From the NCBI RefSeq assembly GCF_003751605.1, contig NZ_RJVJ01000001.1, forward strand, positions 4,402,001 through 4,466,000: a DNA stretch of 64,000 nucleotides, written 5' to 3'. The notes beneath the pieces are model-generated. The model was not told the DNA's origin and did no database searches. It saw only the letters and a list, made by a program, of their open reading frames with translations. Origin of the DNA: Kitasatospora cineracea (GTDB taxonomy: Bacteria; Actinomycetota; Actinomycetes; Streptomycetales; Streptomycetaceae). Each line of letters starts with the position of its first letter. Within the stretch, counting starts at the first letter, position 1. The translations under genes were made by a program, and so were the position numbers. This document shows, in pieces, positions 17,583 to 28,114 of this stretch.

Positions 17583-18332
17583 TCAGGCCCGGAACCCCGA
17601 GGTCCCGGCCCGGGTCATCACGATCGGCGCGACACCGGCGGTGCGGGACAGCCGCAGCACCATGTCGACCACCTCGACCACGTCCTCGACGGCGATCATC
17701 GACGCGGCGGGCACCCGGTCGGCGATCCACGAGGTCATGTCGGTGGCGACGTAGGCCGGCGCGATCGAGGTGGCCCGGACGCCCGCCGCGGACTCCTCCT
17801 GGTGGACGGCCTCCAGGTACCGCAGCAGGGCCGCCTTGCTGGCGCCGTAGACCGAGTAGCCGGCGTCGGCGTGGACGCCGGTGATCGACGACAGCCCGAT
17901 GATGCTGGCGCCGTGCCGCGGGTCGGCGGCGGCGCCCGTGCGGAGCAGCGGCAGTGCCCGCTGGGTCAGCCGCATCGAGGCCACCAGGTTGACCTGCAGG
18001 GTCCTGGCCATCCGGTGCGCCGGGAAGTCGGCGGCGCGGGCGACCGTGCCGACGCCGGCGTTGAGGACCAGGGCGCTCATCGCGCCGAAGGCGTGCCGGT
18101 GCAGCTCGGCGAGCCGGTCGGCCGCGTCCTCGGCGGCGAGGTCGACGGCCAGCCGCGCGACGTGCGGCGCGCCGGCGGCGCGCAGCTCCCCGGCGAGTTC
18201 GGCCAGGTGGTCGGCGTTGCGGGCGGTGACCGTCAGGCCCCACCCGTGCCGGGCGAGCCGGGTGGCGATGCCCCGGCCGATGCCGCGGGAAGCGCCGGTG
18301 ACCAGCGCGGTCCGGAGGGAGGAGTCCGTCAT
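17583..18332 (-). CDS. Short-chain dehydrogenase/reductase
   Basis: A 249-residue classical SDR. TGASRGIGRG is the NAD(P)-binding turn, LVLNAGVGT the NAG motif, GLSSITG carries the catalytic Ser, and YSVYGASKAALL the Tyr-Lys pair. The ATG overlaps the TGA of the upstream kinase gene (18329-18332), so translation is coupled. In an Lva-like scheme it would interconvert a keto- and a hydroxyacyl-CoA at C-4; that role is inference from context. Confidence 0.92.
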   Translation of the reverse strand: MTDSSLRTALVTGASRGIGRGIATRLARHGWGLTVTARNADHLAELAGELRAAGAPHVARLAVDLAAEDAADRLAELHRHAFGAMSALVLNAGVGTVARAADFPAHRMARTLQVNLVASMRLTQRALPLLRTGAAADPRHGASIIGLSSITGVHADAGYSVYGASKAALLRYLEAVHQEESAAGVRATSIAPAYVATDMTSWIADRVPAASMIAVEDVVEVVDMVLRLSRTAGVAPIVMTRAGTSGFRA

Positions 18333-19399
18333 GCCGTCCCCCGCAGTGCGGCGTGCGCGAGGTCGAAGTAGCGGGCGACGGATTCGCCGGCACCGGCGTA
18401 GCCCGCGGCGCCGTCGCCGGCGCCCGCCCGGTGGCGGTGGGCGATGCCGGCGGCGATGACGCCGATCTTGAAGTAGGCCAGGGCGAGGTGGAACTCCCAG
18501 TCGCGGAGCGGGACGCCGCCGGCCCGCTCGTACCGCTGCGCGAGGCCGGACGCCTCGGGCAGCCGGGGGCTGGTCCAGGAGCTGGGCGCGCCGACGATGA
18601 GGTCGAAGACCCGGTCGCGGTAGGCGCACATCAGGGCGACGTCGGCCACCGGGTCGCCGATGGTGGACAGCTCCCAGTCGACGACCGCGGCGATCTCGGC
18701 CCCGCCGGTCGCGCCGCCGAGGCGGACCAGGGTGTTGTCGAGGCGGTAGTCGCCGTGCACGACCGAGACGTGGTGCCGGCCCGGCAGGCGTGCGCGCAGC
18801 AGCTCCGCGACCCGCTCGCCGGCCGCGGCCAGCTCGGGTGTGCCGACCAGCGTCCACTGGCCGGCCCACCGCCTGAGCTGCCGCTCCGCGTAGGCGTCCG
18901 GGCGGCCGAACCGTTCCAGTCCGACCGCGACGTGGTCGACCCGGTGCAGGGCGGCGAGCACCTCGATCAGCCGGGTGACGACCTCGTCGACCTCCGCGTC
19001 GCCGAGCGGCGCCAGTTCGGTGGCGAGACGCAGCGACCGGGCGTCGACGTGCTCGACCACGGTGAACGGCACGCCGAGCACCGACGGGTCCTCCACCAGC
19101 AGCACGGGCCGCGCCACCGGCACCCCGGTCGGGAGCAGGGCCGAGGTGACGGTGAACTCCCGCGCCACGTCGTGGGCGGACGGCGTGTGCCCGGCGCGCG
19201 GCGGGGTGCGCAGCACCCAGGTCGACGTGCCGTCGGTGAGCCGGTAGGTGAGGTTGGAGCGTCCTCCGGCGATCGGTTCGGCCCGCAGGGGGCCGGCCGG
19301 CGTCGTGCCCCTCTCGCGCAGCGCCGTGGCCAGCCGGGCGAGTTCGGCGTCGGCGAGCCGCGTGCCGAGCGGGGTGGCGGCGGTCCTGTCGTCGCTCAT
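18329..19399 (-). CDS. APH-fold kinase of the ACAD10/11 type (candidate hydroxyacyl-CoA kinase)
   Basis: A 356-residue aminoglycoside-phosphotransferase-fold protein. GGRSNLTYRL (about 45-54) is the nucleotide-binding loop, VVHGDYRLDNTL holds the catalytic HGD (215-217) and N222, and DWELSTIGDPVADVA (from D241) the metal-binding Asp. The string DWELSTIG is the hallmark of the kinase domain of ACAD10/ACAD11 and of LvaA, which phosphorylate 4-hydroxyacyl-CoA. It starts 4 nt after the acyl-CoA dehydrogenase stop and overlaps the SDR by ATGA. The context therefore favours a lipid-acid kinase over antibiotic resistance. Confidence 0.88.
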   Translation of the reverse strand: MSDDRTAATPLGTRLADAELARLATALRERGTTPAGPLRAEPIAGGRSNLTYRLTDGTSTWVLRTPPRAGHTPSAHDVAREFTVTSALLPTGVPVARPVLLVEDPSVLGVPFTVVEHVDARSLRLATELAPLGDAEVDEVVTRLIEVLAALHRVDHVAVGLERFGRPDAYAERQLRRWAGQWTLVGTPELAAAGERVAELLRARLPGRHHVSVVHGDYRLDNTLVRLGGATGGAEIAAVVDWELSTIGDPVADVALMCAYRDRVFDLIVGAPSSWTSPRLPEASGLAQRYERAGGVPLRDWEFHLALAYFKIGVIAAGIAHRHRAGAGDGAAGYAGAGESVARYFDLAHAALRGTA

Positions 19400-19403
19400 C
19401 CGG

Positions 19404-20585
<1,182 letters not shown>

Positions 20586-21024
20586 GGGGGACCCCCGCAT
20601 CGAGTCGTTGGTGGGTGGTGGGGTGACACGTGGGCAGGACGAGTGCCTGCACCGGGCCCGCCAGGCCGAGGAAGGCCGGCACCGGGGCGACGATCGTGCG
20701 CCACGCGGACCGCCGCTCCGCTGCGGAGGAGGACGAGGGGGCGCGGTGCCGGGGGTGGACGACGTGCCCTCCGGCGAAGGGACCGGCCATGTGGCCACCT
20801 TTCGGCCTGCGGCCCGGTACGGGCTCGCCAGGGGTGTTTAGCAGCAGTAAACGACGCAAACGTCTATCACGCAGGTGGGGGAGCCACAAGGCTTTCGGCA
20901 CCCCTCGGCCGACTTGTGCACGGTGCACCGGGCCCGCTGCGAAACGGGTGCGCGCTGTCGTTCCCGCCCGTGGCCGGGGTTGGCGACAGTGAGGTCACGA
21001 CCCCGGGAACAGCGAGGAAACGCC
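20586..21024. promoter_or_regulatory. Divergent promoter region of the two catabolic operons
   Basis: This 439-bp interval separates the leftward acyl-CoA dehydrogenase operon from the rightward monooxygenase operon and holds no supported gene. A local drop in GC at 20830-20870 contains two adjacent inverted repeats: GTTTA(N7)TAAAC at 20836-20852 and GACG(N4)CGTC at 20853-20864. They are candidate sites for the XRE-cupin or PucR regulator. I could not assign a convincing -35/-10 pair. Confidence 0.5.
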
Positions 21025-22560
21025 ATGACAACCAAGGTGCTCGACACCGTCGAGGAGTTCGACGTGGTCATCATCGGAGCGGGCATCTCCGGAATCGGTG
21101 CGGCCAGCTACTTCGGCCGGGAACTCCCCGGCAAGTCCCTGCTCGTGCTCGAGGGCCGCGACAACATCGGCGGCACCTGGGACCTCTTCCGCTATCCGGG
21201 CATCCGCTCGGACTCCGACCTCCACACCTTCGGCTACGCGTTCAAGCCGTGGCGCCACGAAGCGGCGATCGCCGACGCGCCGCTGATCCGGGACTACCTC
21301 CGGGAGACGGCCGAGGAGAACGGTCTGGAGCGCCTCATCAGGTTGCGCCACCGGGTCGTCGGGGCCGAATGGTCCTCGCTCGACCGCCGGTGGACCCTCA
21401 CGGTGGAGGTGGCCGACCCCGCCGGCGGGCCGAGCACGACGAAGACCGTCCGCGCCGGATGGGTGTTCGCGGCCACCGGCTACTACCGGTACGACGAGGG
21501 CTTCTCCCCCCGTTTCCCCGGGCAGGAGGACTTCGAGGGCGCGGTCGTCCACCCCCAGCACTGGCCCGAGGACCTGGACTACAGCGGCAAGAAGGTCGTC
21601 GTCATCGGCAGCGGCGCGACCGCGATCACCCTGGTGCCGTCGATGGCCACCGGGCCGGGCGCCGCCCGGCACGTGACGATGCTCCAGCGGACCCCGACGT
21701 ACGTGCTGGCCCTGCCGCGCGTCGACAAGCTCGCCCTGACGCTCACCAAGGTGCTCGGCGAGGAACGCGGGTACGCCGCGACGCGGTTCAAGAACATCTG
21801 GCTCGACCGCGCGGTCGTCAAGGGACTGCGCACGTTCCCGAAGGCCGGACGACGGCTGATCCGGTACGAGAACCGCAAGCGGCTGCCCAAGGGGTTCGAC
21901 GTCGACAAGCACTTCAACCCGCCGTACGACCCGTGGGACCAGCGGCTGTGCCTGGCCCCGGACGGCGACTTCTTCGACGCGATCAAGAACGGTCACGCGA
22001 GCGTCGTCACCGACACGATCACGCGGTTCAGCAGGCGCGGCGTCGTGCTCGGCTCGGGCGAGGAACTGGAGGCCGACGTCGTCGTCACCGCGACGGGGCT
22101 GAACCTGCAGCTCTTCGGCGGCATGCCGATCGTGGTCGACGGCCAGGAGGTCGACCTCGCGGACGCGGTCTGCTACCGCGGGATGCTGCTGAGCGGGATC
22201 CCCAACTGGGCGATGGCGATCGGCTACACCACGTCGTCGTGGACGCTCAAGGTGAGCCTGATGTGCCGTTACTTCATCGACCTCGTCCGGCACATGGACG
22301 CCCACGGGTACGACCGGGTGGTCCCGGTCGCCCAGCCCGGGATGGAACGCAGGCCGGTGATGGACCTGAAGGCCGGCTACGCCAAGCGCGCCGAGCGCAC
22401 GCTCCCCAAGCAGGGCCTGGAGAAGCCCTGGCGGATGGCGCTGTCCTACCCCGAGGACGCCAAGGCGCTGCGCGGACCGGTCGCCGACGACAACCTCGTG
22501 TTCGGCAGCGCCCGCCGGGTCACGCACCCGTCCGACGGGGGGCGAGCGACCCGTGCCTGA
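21025..22560 (+). CDS. Flavin Baeyer-Villiger-type monooxygenase (EthA/MymA-like)
   Basis: A 511-residue class B flavoprotein. The first Rossmann motif is VVIIGAGISGIG (15-26), with GGTWDLFRYPGIRSDSD typical of BVMOs. The BVMO fingerprint FxGxxxHxxxWP is FEGAVVHPQHWP at 170-181. The NADPH-binding Rossmann motif is VVVIGSGATAITL (191-203). It inserts oxygen next to a ketone carbonyl using FAD, NADPH and O2, giving an ester or lactone. The gene directly downstream is an alpha/beta hydrolase that overlaps it by 8 nt, as expected for hydrolysis of the product. EthA and MymA of mycobacteria share the same pattern. Confidence 0.92.
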   Translation: MTTKVLDTVEEFDVVIIGAGISGIGAASYFGRELPGKSLLVLEGRDNIGGTWDLFRYPGIRSDSDLHTFGYAFKPWRHEAAIADAPLIRDYLRETAEENGLERLIRLRHRVVGAEWSSLDRRWTLTVEVADPAGGPSTTKTVRAGWVFAATGYYRYDEGFSPRFPGQEDFEGAVVHPQHWPEDLDYSGKKVVVIGSGATAITLVPSMATGPGAARHVTMLQRTPTYVLALPRVDKLALTLTKVLGEERGYAATRFKNIWLDRAVVKGLRTFPKAGRRLIRYENRKRLPKGFDVDKHFNPPYDPWDQRLCLAPDGDFFDAIKNGHASVVTDTITRFSRRGVVLGSGEELEADVVVTATGLNLQLFGGMPIVVDGQEVDLADAVCYRGMLLSGIPNWAMAIGYTTSSWTLKVSLMCRYFIDLVRHMDAHGYDRVVPVAQPGMERRPVMDLKAGYAKRAERTLPKQGLEKPWRMALSYPEDAKALRGPVADDNLVFGSARRVTHPSDGGRATRA

Positions 22561-23488
22561 CTCCAGCCGCGCGGCCGCCGCGGACCGGTACGCGGACCTG
22601 CCGTCCGGCATGACGATCTGCTTCCGCGACCACGGCGACCGGACCGCCCCCGCCGTCCTGCTCGTCGCCGGACTGGGCGAGGACCTCACCTTCTGGACCC
22701 AACCGTTCTTCGACGCGCTCGTCGCCCGCGGCTTCCGGGTCGTCGCGATCGACAACCGCGACGCCGGCCGGTCGACGTTCGTCACCGCACCGCCTCCCGC
22801 CCTCTGGCGGCAGATCCTCGCCCGCCCGCGCGGCGACGCCTACACGCTGGCCGACATGGCGCAGGACGCCGTCGGCGTCCTCGACCACCTCGGGATCGCC
22901 CGGGCCCACCTGGTCGGGCGGTCGATGGGCGGGATGATCGCGCAGACCGTCGCGGCCACGACGCCCGAGCGCGTCCTGTCGCTGACCTCCCTCTACTCGA
23001 CCACCGGGGCGAGGAAGGCCGGCCGGCCGGCGCTCTCGACGATCCGGCTGCTCGCCGCCCCGCCGGCCCGGAACAGGACCGACGCGGTCCGGGCCCACCT
23101 GCGGATCACCCGGCACATCGCGGGACGGGGGTACCCCATCGACGACGCGGCCGAGGCGGCCGTCGCGGCGCGCGGCTGGGACCGCAGCGCCGGTGACCCG
23201 GCGGCCGGCGTGGCGCGCCAGATCCAGGCCATCCAGCGTTCCGGGGACCGGACGGCCCAGTTGAGCAGGATCACCGCACCGACGCTGGTCGTCAACGGCG
23301 ACCGGGACCTGCTGGTCGACCCGAGCGGCGGCGCCGCGACCGCGAAGGCGATCCGCTCGGCCCGGCACGTGGTCGTCCCCGGCATGGGACACCACGTCCC
23401 CGAGGCCCTCGTCGGCCCCGTCACCCAGTACATCGCGCAGCACGCGGCCCGCGTGGGCGAAGGAGGAAACCATGTCCGCACCCCTTGA
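22553..23488 (+). CDS. Alpha/beta-fold hydrolase (candidate ester/lactone hydrolase)
   Basis: A 311-residue protein with GTG start inside the end of the monooxygenase gene. The nucleophile elbow is VGRSMGGM (S124), the acid is in VVNGDRDLLVDP (D250/D252) and the His is in VVVPGMGHHVPE (H280). DNRDAGRST at 67-75 is a common oxyanion-side motif of this family. The operon position just after a Baeyer-Villiger enzyme suggests that it hydrolyses the resulting ester or lactone to hydroxy acid or acid plus alcohol. Confidence 0.9.
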   Translation: MPDSSRAAAADRYADLPSGMTICFRDHGDRTAPAVLLVAGLGEDLTFWTQPFFDALVARGFRVVAIDNRDAGRSTFVTAPPPALWRQILARPRGDAYTLADMAQDAVGVLDHLGIARAHLVGRSMGGMIAQTVAATTPERVLSLTSLYSTTGARKAGRPALSTIRLLAAPPARNRTDAVRAHLRITRHIAGRGYPIDDAAEAAVAARGWDRSAGDPAAGVARQIQAIQRSGDRTAQLSRITAPTLVVNGDRDLLVDPSGGAATAKAIRSARHVVVPGMGHHVPEALVGPVTQYIAQHAARVGEGGNHVRTP

Positions 23489-24866
23489 GCACGGCTCCCG
23501 GGACGCCAGGGTCGACGTCGTGGTCGTCGGCGCCGGCTTCGCCGGCCTGAGTGCCGCCGAACGTTTGACGGGCCAGGGCCGCTCGGTCCTGGTCGTGGAA
23601 GCCCGCGACCGGGTCGGCGGCCGGTCGTTCTCCGGCGAAGTGGCAGGCGTGAAGGTCGACCTCGGAGCGACGTGGGTGTCGCGACGCCACACCGCCATCC
23701 GGGACCTCGCGCACCGGATGGGGTGCACCACGACCTACCAGTTCGCCCAGGGGCGCAACGTGCTGTGGTTGGCAGGCCGGCGCCGCACCTACAGCGGCAC
23801 CATTCCCAAGGTCTCCCCCGCGACCCTGGTGGACATGGCCCGCATGCAGGCGGCGCTGAACAAGCTGGTCGCGACCGTCGACGTGAGCGCCCCGTGGGAG
23901 ACGCCCGGGGCGGGCCGGCTCGACGCCGTCTCGTTCGGCGAGTGGCTCGACCGGAAGAACGCGCTGCCCGGCACCCGGGCGCTGATGACCATCGTCAGCA
24001 AGGTGCAGTGGGGCTGCACCCCGGGCGACGTCTCCCTGCTGCACGTCCTGCGCTACATCCGCGCGGCGGGCGGGCTCGACCACATGCTGGACGTCGAGGA
24101 CGGAGCGAACGAGTACCGGTTCGTCGAAACCACCCAGGAGATCGCCGAGCGGCTGGCGGAGCACCTCGGCGACCGCGTGCGCCTGGCGACACCGGTGCGC
24201 CGCATCACGCAGGACGGCAACGGCGTCACCGTCCACACCGACTCCGGCGAGATCCACGCCGGGTACGCGATCGTCACGGCCGCCCCGGCGCACCGCGCCA
24301 CCATCGCGTTCGAACCCGCCCTGCCCGAGCGGGCCGAGGGGCTCACCCGGACCTGGCGCATGGGCGTCCTCAGCAAGGCCTTCGTGGCCTACGACAAGCC
24401 CTTCTGGCGGGCCGACGGCTGCTCCGGCGAGGCGGTGACCGACACCGGGACCGTGTTCATCACCTTCGACGTGTCCCCCGCCTCTGCCGGACCGGGCGTC
24501 CTGATGACCTTCTGCGACCCCCGCGTCTTCGACGGCTTCGGCCCCGAGACCCGACGCGACCTGGTCGTCCGGCAACTCGTCGACCTCTACGGCCCGCAGG
24601 CCAGTACCCCGATCGACTACCTGGACCACCGCTGGGGAGCGGAGCCGTTCGCCCCGGGCGGCCCCCACCCGGTCGCCGGCCCCCACGCGACCGTGAGCTA
24701 CGCCCGGGCGCTCACCGAGCCCCACGGGCGCATCCACTGGGCCGGCACCGAAACCGCCGGCGAGTGGGCCGGCACCATGAACGGCGCGGTCCTGACGGGC
24801 CAGCGCACCGCCGAGGCCGTCGCTGCCCTCCTGTCCCGCGACGTGCGCGAGGGGGCGCCGAGATGA
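23472..24866 (+). CDS. Flavin-dependent amine oxidase (MAO family)
   Basis: A 464-residue FAD enzyme. The dinucleotide-binding motif is VVVVGAGFAGLSAAERL (16-32), followed by VVEARDRVGGRSFSGEV. The C-terminal FAD-binding signature is IHWAGTETAGEWAGTMNGAV. This is the monoamine oxidase layout of bacterial putrescine, tyramine and cyclohexylamine oxidases. It converts a primary amine to aldehyde or ketone with release of ammonia and H2O2. It overlaps the hydrolase by 17 nt and the next gene by ATGA, so it is firmly in the operon. An amine oxidase beside a BVMO recalls cyclohexylamine degradation in Brevibacterium. Confidence 0.92.
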   Translation: MSAPLEHGSRDARVDVVVVGAGFAGLSAAERLTGQGRSVLVVEARDRVGGRSFSGEVAGVKVDLGATWVSRRHTAIRDLAHRMGCTTTYQFAQGRNVLWLAGRRRTYSGTIPKVSPATLVDMARMQAALNKLVATVDVSAPWETPGAGRLDAVSFGEWLDRKNALPGTRALMTIVSKVQWGCTPGDVSLLHVLRYIRAAGGLDHMLDVEDGANEYRFVETTQEIAERLAEHLGDRVRLATPVRRITQDGNGVTVHTDSGEIHAGYAIVTAAPAHRATIAFEPALPERAEGLTRTWRMGVLSKAFVAYDKPFWRADGCSGEAVTDTGTVFITFDVSPASAGPGVLMTFCDPRVFDGFGPETRRDLVVRQLVDLYGPQASTPIDYLDHRWGAEPFAPGGPHPVAGPHATVSYARALTEPHGRIHWAGTETAGEWAGTMNGAVLTGQRTAEAVAALLSRDVREGAPR

Positions 24867-25567
24867 AGGTGGCCCTGTTCCTGCTGGCCGACCTGTGGAT
24901 GATCTTCGCCGGCTACTTCTACGGCTGGACCTTCATCCGCCGCTACGGCAACTACCTCCTCGGCCTCGAGACGATGGTGGTCGCCACCTCCGGCAGCAAC
25001 TTCCTGGTCTGGTCGCTGCTGGGCGCCGACCCGGGCAGCGTCCTGTACGACGTGGCCTACTTCTTCGACGCCTTCTCCAGGTCCGTCGGCATCACGGTCA
25101 TCCTGGTCATGGGTCTGATGGGGGTCACCCACCGCTACCGGCCGAGCCGGGGCGTCGACATCGCCGTGTTCGCAGCCGCGGTCGCGGCCGGCCTGTTCCT
25201 GCGGCCGTTCCACGGCGCGGACCTGCACACCGACCGCGCCGCGTTCCGGGTCGCCGTGTTCTACGTCGCCGTCAACCTCCTCACGGCGGTCTTCCTCGGG
25301 TACTTCGTCAAGCGGCTCTGGCAGGCGGGCGCGAGGCGGCCGGCGATCTGGACGGCACTGGCCACGGCCGCCGGGACCACCATCGCGCTCCTCTACGACT
25401 TCTTCCCCCTGCCGTTCGACGACGCCGACCGCACGGTCTTCTACACCGCCGCGCTGGCCACCTGGGGCACCCAGATCTTCGTCTACTTCCGCGCCTACCG
25501 CGCGCTGCACGACCGCACCGCCGCCTCGGACGCGAACCCGGCCCGCACGGTCGGAACCCCCGCATGA
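24863..25567 (+). CDS. Polytopic membrane protein of unknown function
   Basis: A 234-residue protein, ATG overlapping the amine oxidase stop. About seven hydrophobic segments are visible, among them VALFLLADLWMIFAGYF, ETMVVATSGSNFLVWSLL, VGITVILVMGLMGV, VAVFYVAVNLLTAVFLGYF and TALATAAGTTIALLYDFF. There is a conserved-looking cluster of Tyr, Phe and Trp, and charged residues (LYDVAYFFDAFSR) inside a membrane segment. I recognise no transporter family. The strict translational coupling on both sides says it serves the pathway, perhaps as a substrate channel, membrane anchor or sensor. Confidence 0.8.
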   Translation: MKVALFLLADLWMIFAGYFYGWTFIRRYGNYLLGLETMVVATSGSNFLVWSLLGADPGSVLYDVAYFFDAFSRSVGITVILVMGLMGVTHRYRPSRGVDIAVFAAAVAAGLFLRPFHGADLHTDRAAFRVAVFYVAVNLLTAVFLGYFVKRLWQAGARRPAIWTALATAAGTTIALLYDFFPLPFDDADRTVFYTAALATWGTQIFVYFRAYRALHDRTAASDANPARTVGTPA

Positions 25568-25593
25568 ACCCCGGACACGAGGAAGGAACCAGG

Positions 25594-26985
25594 ATGGCGA
25601 ACAGGCACGTGTACGCGGTGGTGGACCCCGCCGACGGCACGGTGGTCAAGGAGTACCCCACCGCGACGGACCAGGCCGTCGACGGAGCGCTCGACGCGGC
25701 GGCGAAGGCCCACGCGCACTGGTCGAGGCAGACCTCCGTCGCCCAGCGCGCCCGGCTGCTGAGCGCCGTCGCCGACCTGCACGAGGAGCGCGGCGCGCAG
25801 CTCGCCGCGATCATCCGGCGGGAGATGGGCAAGCCGCTGGACCAGGCCCTCGGGGAGGTCGAGTTCAGCGCCTCCATCTACCGGTACTACGCCGAGAACG
25901 CGGAGGCCTTCCTCGCCGACGAGCCGATCGAGCTCCTGGGGGGAGAGGGCACCGCTCTCGTCCGCCGCCGGCCGGTCGGCGTGCTCCTGGGGATCATGCC
26001 CTGGAACTACCCGTACTACCAGGTGGCCCGGTTCGCCGCCCCCAACCTCGCGCTGGGCAACACCATCGTGCTCAAGCACGCCTCGCAGTGCCCGGAGTCC
26101 GCCGCGGCCCTCCAGCAGTTGTTCACCGACGCGGGCGCCCCCGAGGGCTGCTACGTCAACGTCTACGCCACCCGCGAGCAGATCGCCGCCGCCGTCGCGG
26201 ACCCCCGGGTGCAGGGCGTCTCCTTCACCGGTTCGGAGCAGGCCGGCGCGGAGGTCGCCGCGCAGGCCGGGCGCAGCCTCAAGAAGGTGGTGCTCGAACT
26301 GGGCGGCTCGGACCCCTTCGTCGTGCTGTCGACCGACGACCTCGACGCCACGGTCCGGGCGGCGGTCGAGGCCCGGTTCGAGAACACCGGGCAGGCGTGC
26401 AACGGCGCGAAGCGGTTCATCGTCGCCGACGACCTCTACGACGCCTTCCTCGAGGCGTTCACCCGCGAGGTGCTCGCCCTGACCGACGGCCTGGCACCGC
26501 TGTCCTCGGTCGCCGCCGCCGAGTACCTCCAGGAACAGGTCGAGCGAGCCGTCCACCACGGAGCGACGTTCGTCTCCGCACGGCAGCGCGCGGGGGCGCA
26601 CTTCCCGCCCGGCGTCCTGACGGACGTGTCGCCGACCTCGCCCACCGCCGCCGAGGAGCTCTTCGGCCCCGTCGCGATCGTCCACCGGGCCCGCTCCGAG
26701 GACGAGGCGGTCGAACTGGCGAACGCCACACCGTACGGGCTGGGCTCCTACCTGTTCACGACCGACGCCGACCAGGCCGCGCGCGTCGCCGACCGGATCG
26801 ACGCGGGCATGGTCTTCGTCAACGGCGTCGGCCTCGAAGGCCCGGAACTGCCCTTCGGCGGGGTCAAGCGGTCCGGCTTCGGCCGGGAACTGGGCCGGGC
26901 CGGAATCGACGAGTTCGCCAACCGCAAGCTCATCCGCACCGCTGCGACCCGTCCGGCGCAGCCCACGGGAGGAAACCCGTCATGA
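25594..26985 (+). CDS. NAD(P)-dependent aldehyde dehydrogenase, succinate-semialdehyde type
   Basis: A 463-residue ALDH. The start ATG 25594 has GGAAGGA 6 nt upstream; an in-frame ATG at 25564 overlaps the previous stop and is the alternative. Motifs: IMPWNYPYYQVARFAAPNLA, FTGSEQAGAEVA, the general base Glu in VLELGGSDPF (E235) and the catalytic Cys in ENTGQACNGAKRF (C269). Length and the short N-terminus resemble GabD2-type semialdehyde dehydrogenases. It would oxidise an aldehyde or omega-oxo acid made by the amine oxidase or the alcohol dehydrogenase. Confidence 0.92.
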   Translation: MANRHVYAVVDPADGTVVKEYPTATDQAVDGALDAAAKAHAHWSRQTSVAQRARLLSAVADLHEERGAQLAAIIRREMGKPLDQALGEVEFSASIYRYYAENAEAFLADEPIELLGGEGTALVRRRPVGVLLGIMPWNYPYYQVARFAAPNLALGNTIVLKHASQCPESAAALQQLFTDAGAPEGCYVNVYATREQIAAAVADPRVQGVSFTGSEQAGAEVAAQAGRSLKKVVLELGGSDPFVVLSTDDLDATVRAAVEARFENTGQACNGAKRFIVADDLYDAFLEAFTREVLALTDGLAPLSSVAAAEYLQEQVERAVHHGATFVSARQRAGAHFPPGVLTDVSPTSPTAAEELFGPVAIVHRARSEDEAVELANATPYGLGSYLFTTDADQAARVADRIDAGMVFVNGVGLEGPELPFGGVKRSGFGRELGRAGIDEFANRKLIRTAATRPAQPTGGNPS

Positions 26986-28097
26986 CCATCGAGTTCGACG
27001 CCGCCGTCCTCCGGGCCCCGGGCGCGCCGCTGACCGTCGAGCGGGTCTCCCTCCCCTCGACACCCCCGCCCGGCGAGGTGCTCGTGCGGCTCGGAGCGAG
27101 CGGGCTGTGCCACAGCGACCTCCACGCGCTGGTCGGCGAGTGGGAGGTGCCGTCGCCGATGATCCTCGGCCACGAAGGGGCCGGGACGGTCGAGCGCGTC
27201 GGCGAAGGCGTCACGACCCTCAAGGAGGGCGACCACGTGGTGCTGTCGTGGACGCCGTCGTGCCGCCGCTGCCGCCACTGCGTCAGCGGCAGGCCGGTCC
27301 TGTGCGACATGGTCAGCCGGCACTCGGCGAACCACCTGTCCTTCGACGGCCGCTCCCGCGTCACCTCCGCGGACGGGGGCGACGTCTACAGTTTCGCGGG
27401 CCTGGGAACGTTCGGGCAGTACACCCTGGTGCCCGAGTCGGCGGCGATCGCCGTCCGCCGGGACGCCCCGTTCCCCCAGGCCGCCCTGGTCGGGTGCGCC
27501 GTCACCACCGGCGTCGGCGCGGCCGTCAACACCGCCAAGGTGCGTCCGAGCGACACCGTGCTGGTCCTCGGCTGCGGCGGCGTCGGCCTCAACGCGATCC
27601 AGGGCGCCCGGCTCGTCGGCGCCCGGAGGATCATCGCCGCCGACGTCTCCGACGACAAGCTCGAACAGGCCCGCCACTTCGGCGCCACCCACGTGATCAA
27701 CAACCGCGGCGAGGACCTCGCCGAGCGGATCTCCCAGCTCACCGACGGACGCGGCGTGGAGGTGGCCATCGAGGCCATCGGGCTGCCGCGCACCATCGAG
27801 GCCGCCTACGCCGTCCTCGCCCGGGGCGGCACGGCGGTGGTCGCCGGGCAGGTGGCCGACGGCGTGCGGATCTCCATCGACCCGTTCGTCATGTCCGACC
27901 AGGAGCTCTCCCTCATCGGGTCGAACTACGGCTCCAGCACGCCGGATTCGGACTTCCCCCTGCTGATCGACCACTACCTGGACGGCCGGATCGACCTCGA
28001 CTCCCTCGTGACGCGCGTGATCGACCTGAAGGACATCAACGAAGGCTTCGACCAGCTGAAGGCCGGCATCGGCATCCGCTCGGTGATCACGTACTGA
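26982..28097 (+). CDS. Zinc-dependent alcohol dehydrogenase (MDR superfamily, AdhD-like)
   Basis: A 371-residue protein coupled by ATGA to the aldehyde dehydrogenase. The catalytic zinc ligands are C43 (GLCHSD) and H64-E65 (GHEGAGTVERVGEGV). The structural zinc lobe is SCRRCRHCVSGRPVLC (C94, C97, C100, C108). The cofactor site is VLVLGCGGVGLNAIQGARLVG, and LGTFGQYTLV is typical of the long-chain MDR group that includes mycobacterial AdhD. It should interconvert a primary or secondary alcohol with aldehyde or ketone using NAD. Confidence 0.92.
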   Translation: MTIEFDAAVLRAPGAPLTVERVSLPSTPPPGEVLVRLGASGLCHSDLHALVGEWEVPSPMILGHEGAGTVERVGEGVTTLKEGDHVVLSWTPSCRRCRHCVSGRPVLCDMVSRHSANHLSFDGRSRVTSADGGDVYSFAGLGTFGQYTLVPESAAIAVRRDAPFPQAALVGCAVTTGVGAAVNTAKVRPSDTVLVLGCGGVGLNAIQGARLVGARRIIAADVSDDKLEQARHFGATHVINNRGEDLAERISQLTDGRGVEVAIEAIGLPRTIEAAYAVLARGGTAVVAGQVADGVRISIDPFVMSDQELSLIGSNYGSSTPDSDFPLLIDHYLDGRIDLDSLVTRVIDLKDINEGFDQLKAGIGIRSVITY

Positions 28098-28114
28098 AAG
28101 GCAGTGGCAATCGC

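Noticed and set aside
18329..19399. Aminoglycoside or macrolide phosphotransferase resistance gene
   Set aside because: DWELSTIG motif and the operon with ACAD, SDR and CoA ligase fit an ACAD10/11-type kinase better.
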